From positions 1 through 5,432 of the forward strand of contig JACVCQ010000205.1 in the NCBI GenBank assembly GCA_016741945.1: a stretch of DNA of 5,432 nucleotides, written 5' to 3'. Shown in pieces: positions 5,082 to 5,432 of this stretch. Numbering within the stretch: position 1 is the first letter of the stretch; each line of letters opens with the position of its first letter. The translations under genes and the position numbers were made by a program. Under the pieces are notes generated by a model, which was not told the origin of the DNA, did not search any database, and saw only the letters and a list, made by a program, of their open reading frames with translations. This stretch comes from Chitinophagaceae bacterium. GTDB taxonomy: Bacteria; Bacteroidota; Bacteroidia; Chitinophagales; Chitinophagaceae.

Positions 5082-5199
5082 TCCATGGTGCATAGCTTAT
5101 GGTTCATAGCGAATAGTCCATAGTTAGTAGATTTTAGTATTTGATCAAACAATCCTTTTCCCTATTAACCATGGACTATGGACTATGGACCATCAACTA
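5080..5199. repeat. Inverted heptad repeat, AGTCCAT word, downstream of xerC
   Basis: The left arm has the heptad mark at 5081, 5088, 5095, 5102, 5109, 5116 and 5123 (GT, except GC at 5095 and 5109). The right arm has AC at 5168, 5175, 5182, 5189 and 5196. Positions 5101-5127 and 5165-5191 are complementary at 21 of 27 bases. The right arm is more regular than the left, which has diverged. It begins on the xerC stop codon and may mark the end of that transcript; no T-run follows. Confidence 0.85.
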
Positions 5200-5247
5200 A
5201 CCTCCACAAATCAAGTCAATCTTCATACCTAAAACCTTGAATTCCTG

Positions 5248-5275
5248 TCAACTGTTAACTATCAACTGTTAACTT
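5248..5275 (-). repeat. Unpaired heptad array, AGTTGAT/AGTTAAC words
   Basis: Two 14-base units (5248-5261 and 5262-5275) are identical at 13 of 14 bases, and each is a pair of heptads. AC recurs at 5251, 5258, 5265 and 5272, so the GT strand is the minus strand. The opposite arm is not found in this window. Each unit holds the palindrome GTTAAC, so a small hairpin between the two copies is possible. Confidence 0.8.
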
Positions 5276-5432
5276 TCATTTTCCTCAAAAAATCCTGATT
5301 TTTTTCTTCTTTTTATCGGTATAAAAGATTAACTTGTAGTTACTGAAAAGAAACACGGAAATCCGTTCAATAACCTCAGCAAATAAGTTCTTTTAAATAA
5401 TTTTTTCACCGATTAAACGTGAGTTGCTATGA
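5276..5432. other. Gene-free stretch leading to a possible start codon at the right edge
   Basis: No coding region or tRNA is recognised from the end of xerC (5082) to the edge; the first 194 bases hold the two repeats listed above. The remainder is AT-rich. It holds AAAAAATC/GATTTTTT (5287-5294 and 5297-5304), a weak A/T inverted repeat with a T-run. TTAACTTG (5329-5336) resembles the tentative ribE -7 word. The 12-base interrupted palindrome ACGGA-AA-TCCGT spans 5355-5366. An ATG at 5429 could open the next gene. In other Bacteroidota rpsU-xerC is often followed by a ribosome hibernation factor gene, but four bases cannot show it. Confidence 0.5.

Noticed and set aside
469..5275. CRISPR array
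   Set aside because: The repeats are 7 bases long, contiguous and without spacers, the words differ by locus, and no cas gene is present.
469..5275. Integron attC sites or a Xer target such as dif, given the nearby tyrosine recombinase
   Set aside because: No conserved core sites or dif-like 28-base sequence were seen, and the flanked genes are housekeeping genes. XerC is a normal chromosomal gene here.
5082..5432. tRNA gene in the right-hand gap
   Set aside because: No T-loop GTTCRA motif within a cloverleaf-compatible context could be found on either strand.

Overview
The window looks like a chromosomal segment of a member of the Bacteroidota, most likely Chitinophagaceae or a close relative. 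Four points suggest this. Four genes are preceded by the phylum's -7 promoter word TAnnTTTG. Most genes have no Shine-Dalgarno sequence, while rpsU has a strong one. The proteins read like Bacteroidota orthologues. The base composition is moderately AT-rich. The genus is inferred from protein impressions only; no search was run.

Layout, left to right: the 5' part of tyrS (minus strand, running off the left edge); a divergent gap; a small RDD-family membrane protein (plus); a repeat-filled gap; an HscA-type Hsp70 (plus); a convergent gap; riboflavin synthase ribE (minus); a divergent gap; rpsU for bS21 (plus); a compact terminator; a XerC/D tyrosine recombinase (plus); and about 350 bases with no recognisable gene, ending in an ATG at 5429 that could open the next gene. 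These are housekeeping genes, mostly in single-gene units, and they do not form one pathway. The one tight pair is rpsU-xerC, 63 bases apart. rpsU carries a strong SD, consistent with the bS21-linked translational control known in Bacteroidota.

The unusual content lies between the genes. Every intergenic gap longer than about 100 bases is largely filled by tandem heptamers. The heptamer word differs between most loci (GTGAGTA, GGTACAA/GGTGCTA, GGTGAAA, TGTCTGA, AGTCCAT, AGTTGAT/AGTTAAC), but all fit one frame, NGTNNNN, with GT recurring every 7 bases (AC on the complementary arm). Five blocks are inverted pairs able to form long hairpins, and in all five the GT arm is the 5' arm and the AC arm the 3' arm. 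Hairpins occur between convergent, tandem and divergent genes, so they are not simply terminators. Stop codons of three genes are made wholly or partly from repeat bases. The only short gap, rpsU-xerC, has an ordinary hairpin-plus-T-run terminator and no heptads. This heptad system is the main candidate for something undescribed; its function cannot be told from this window.
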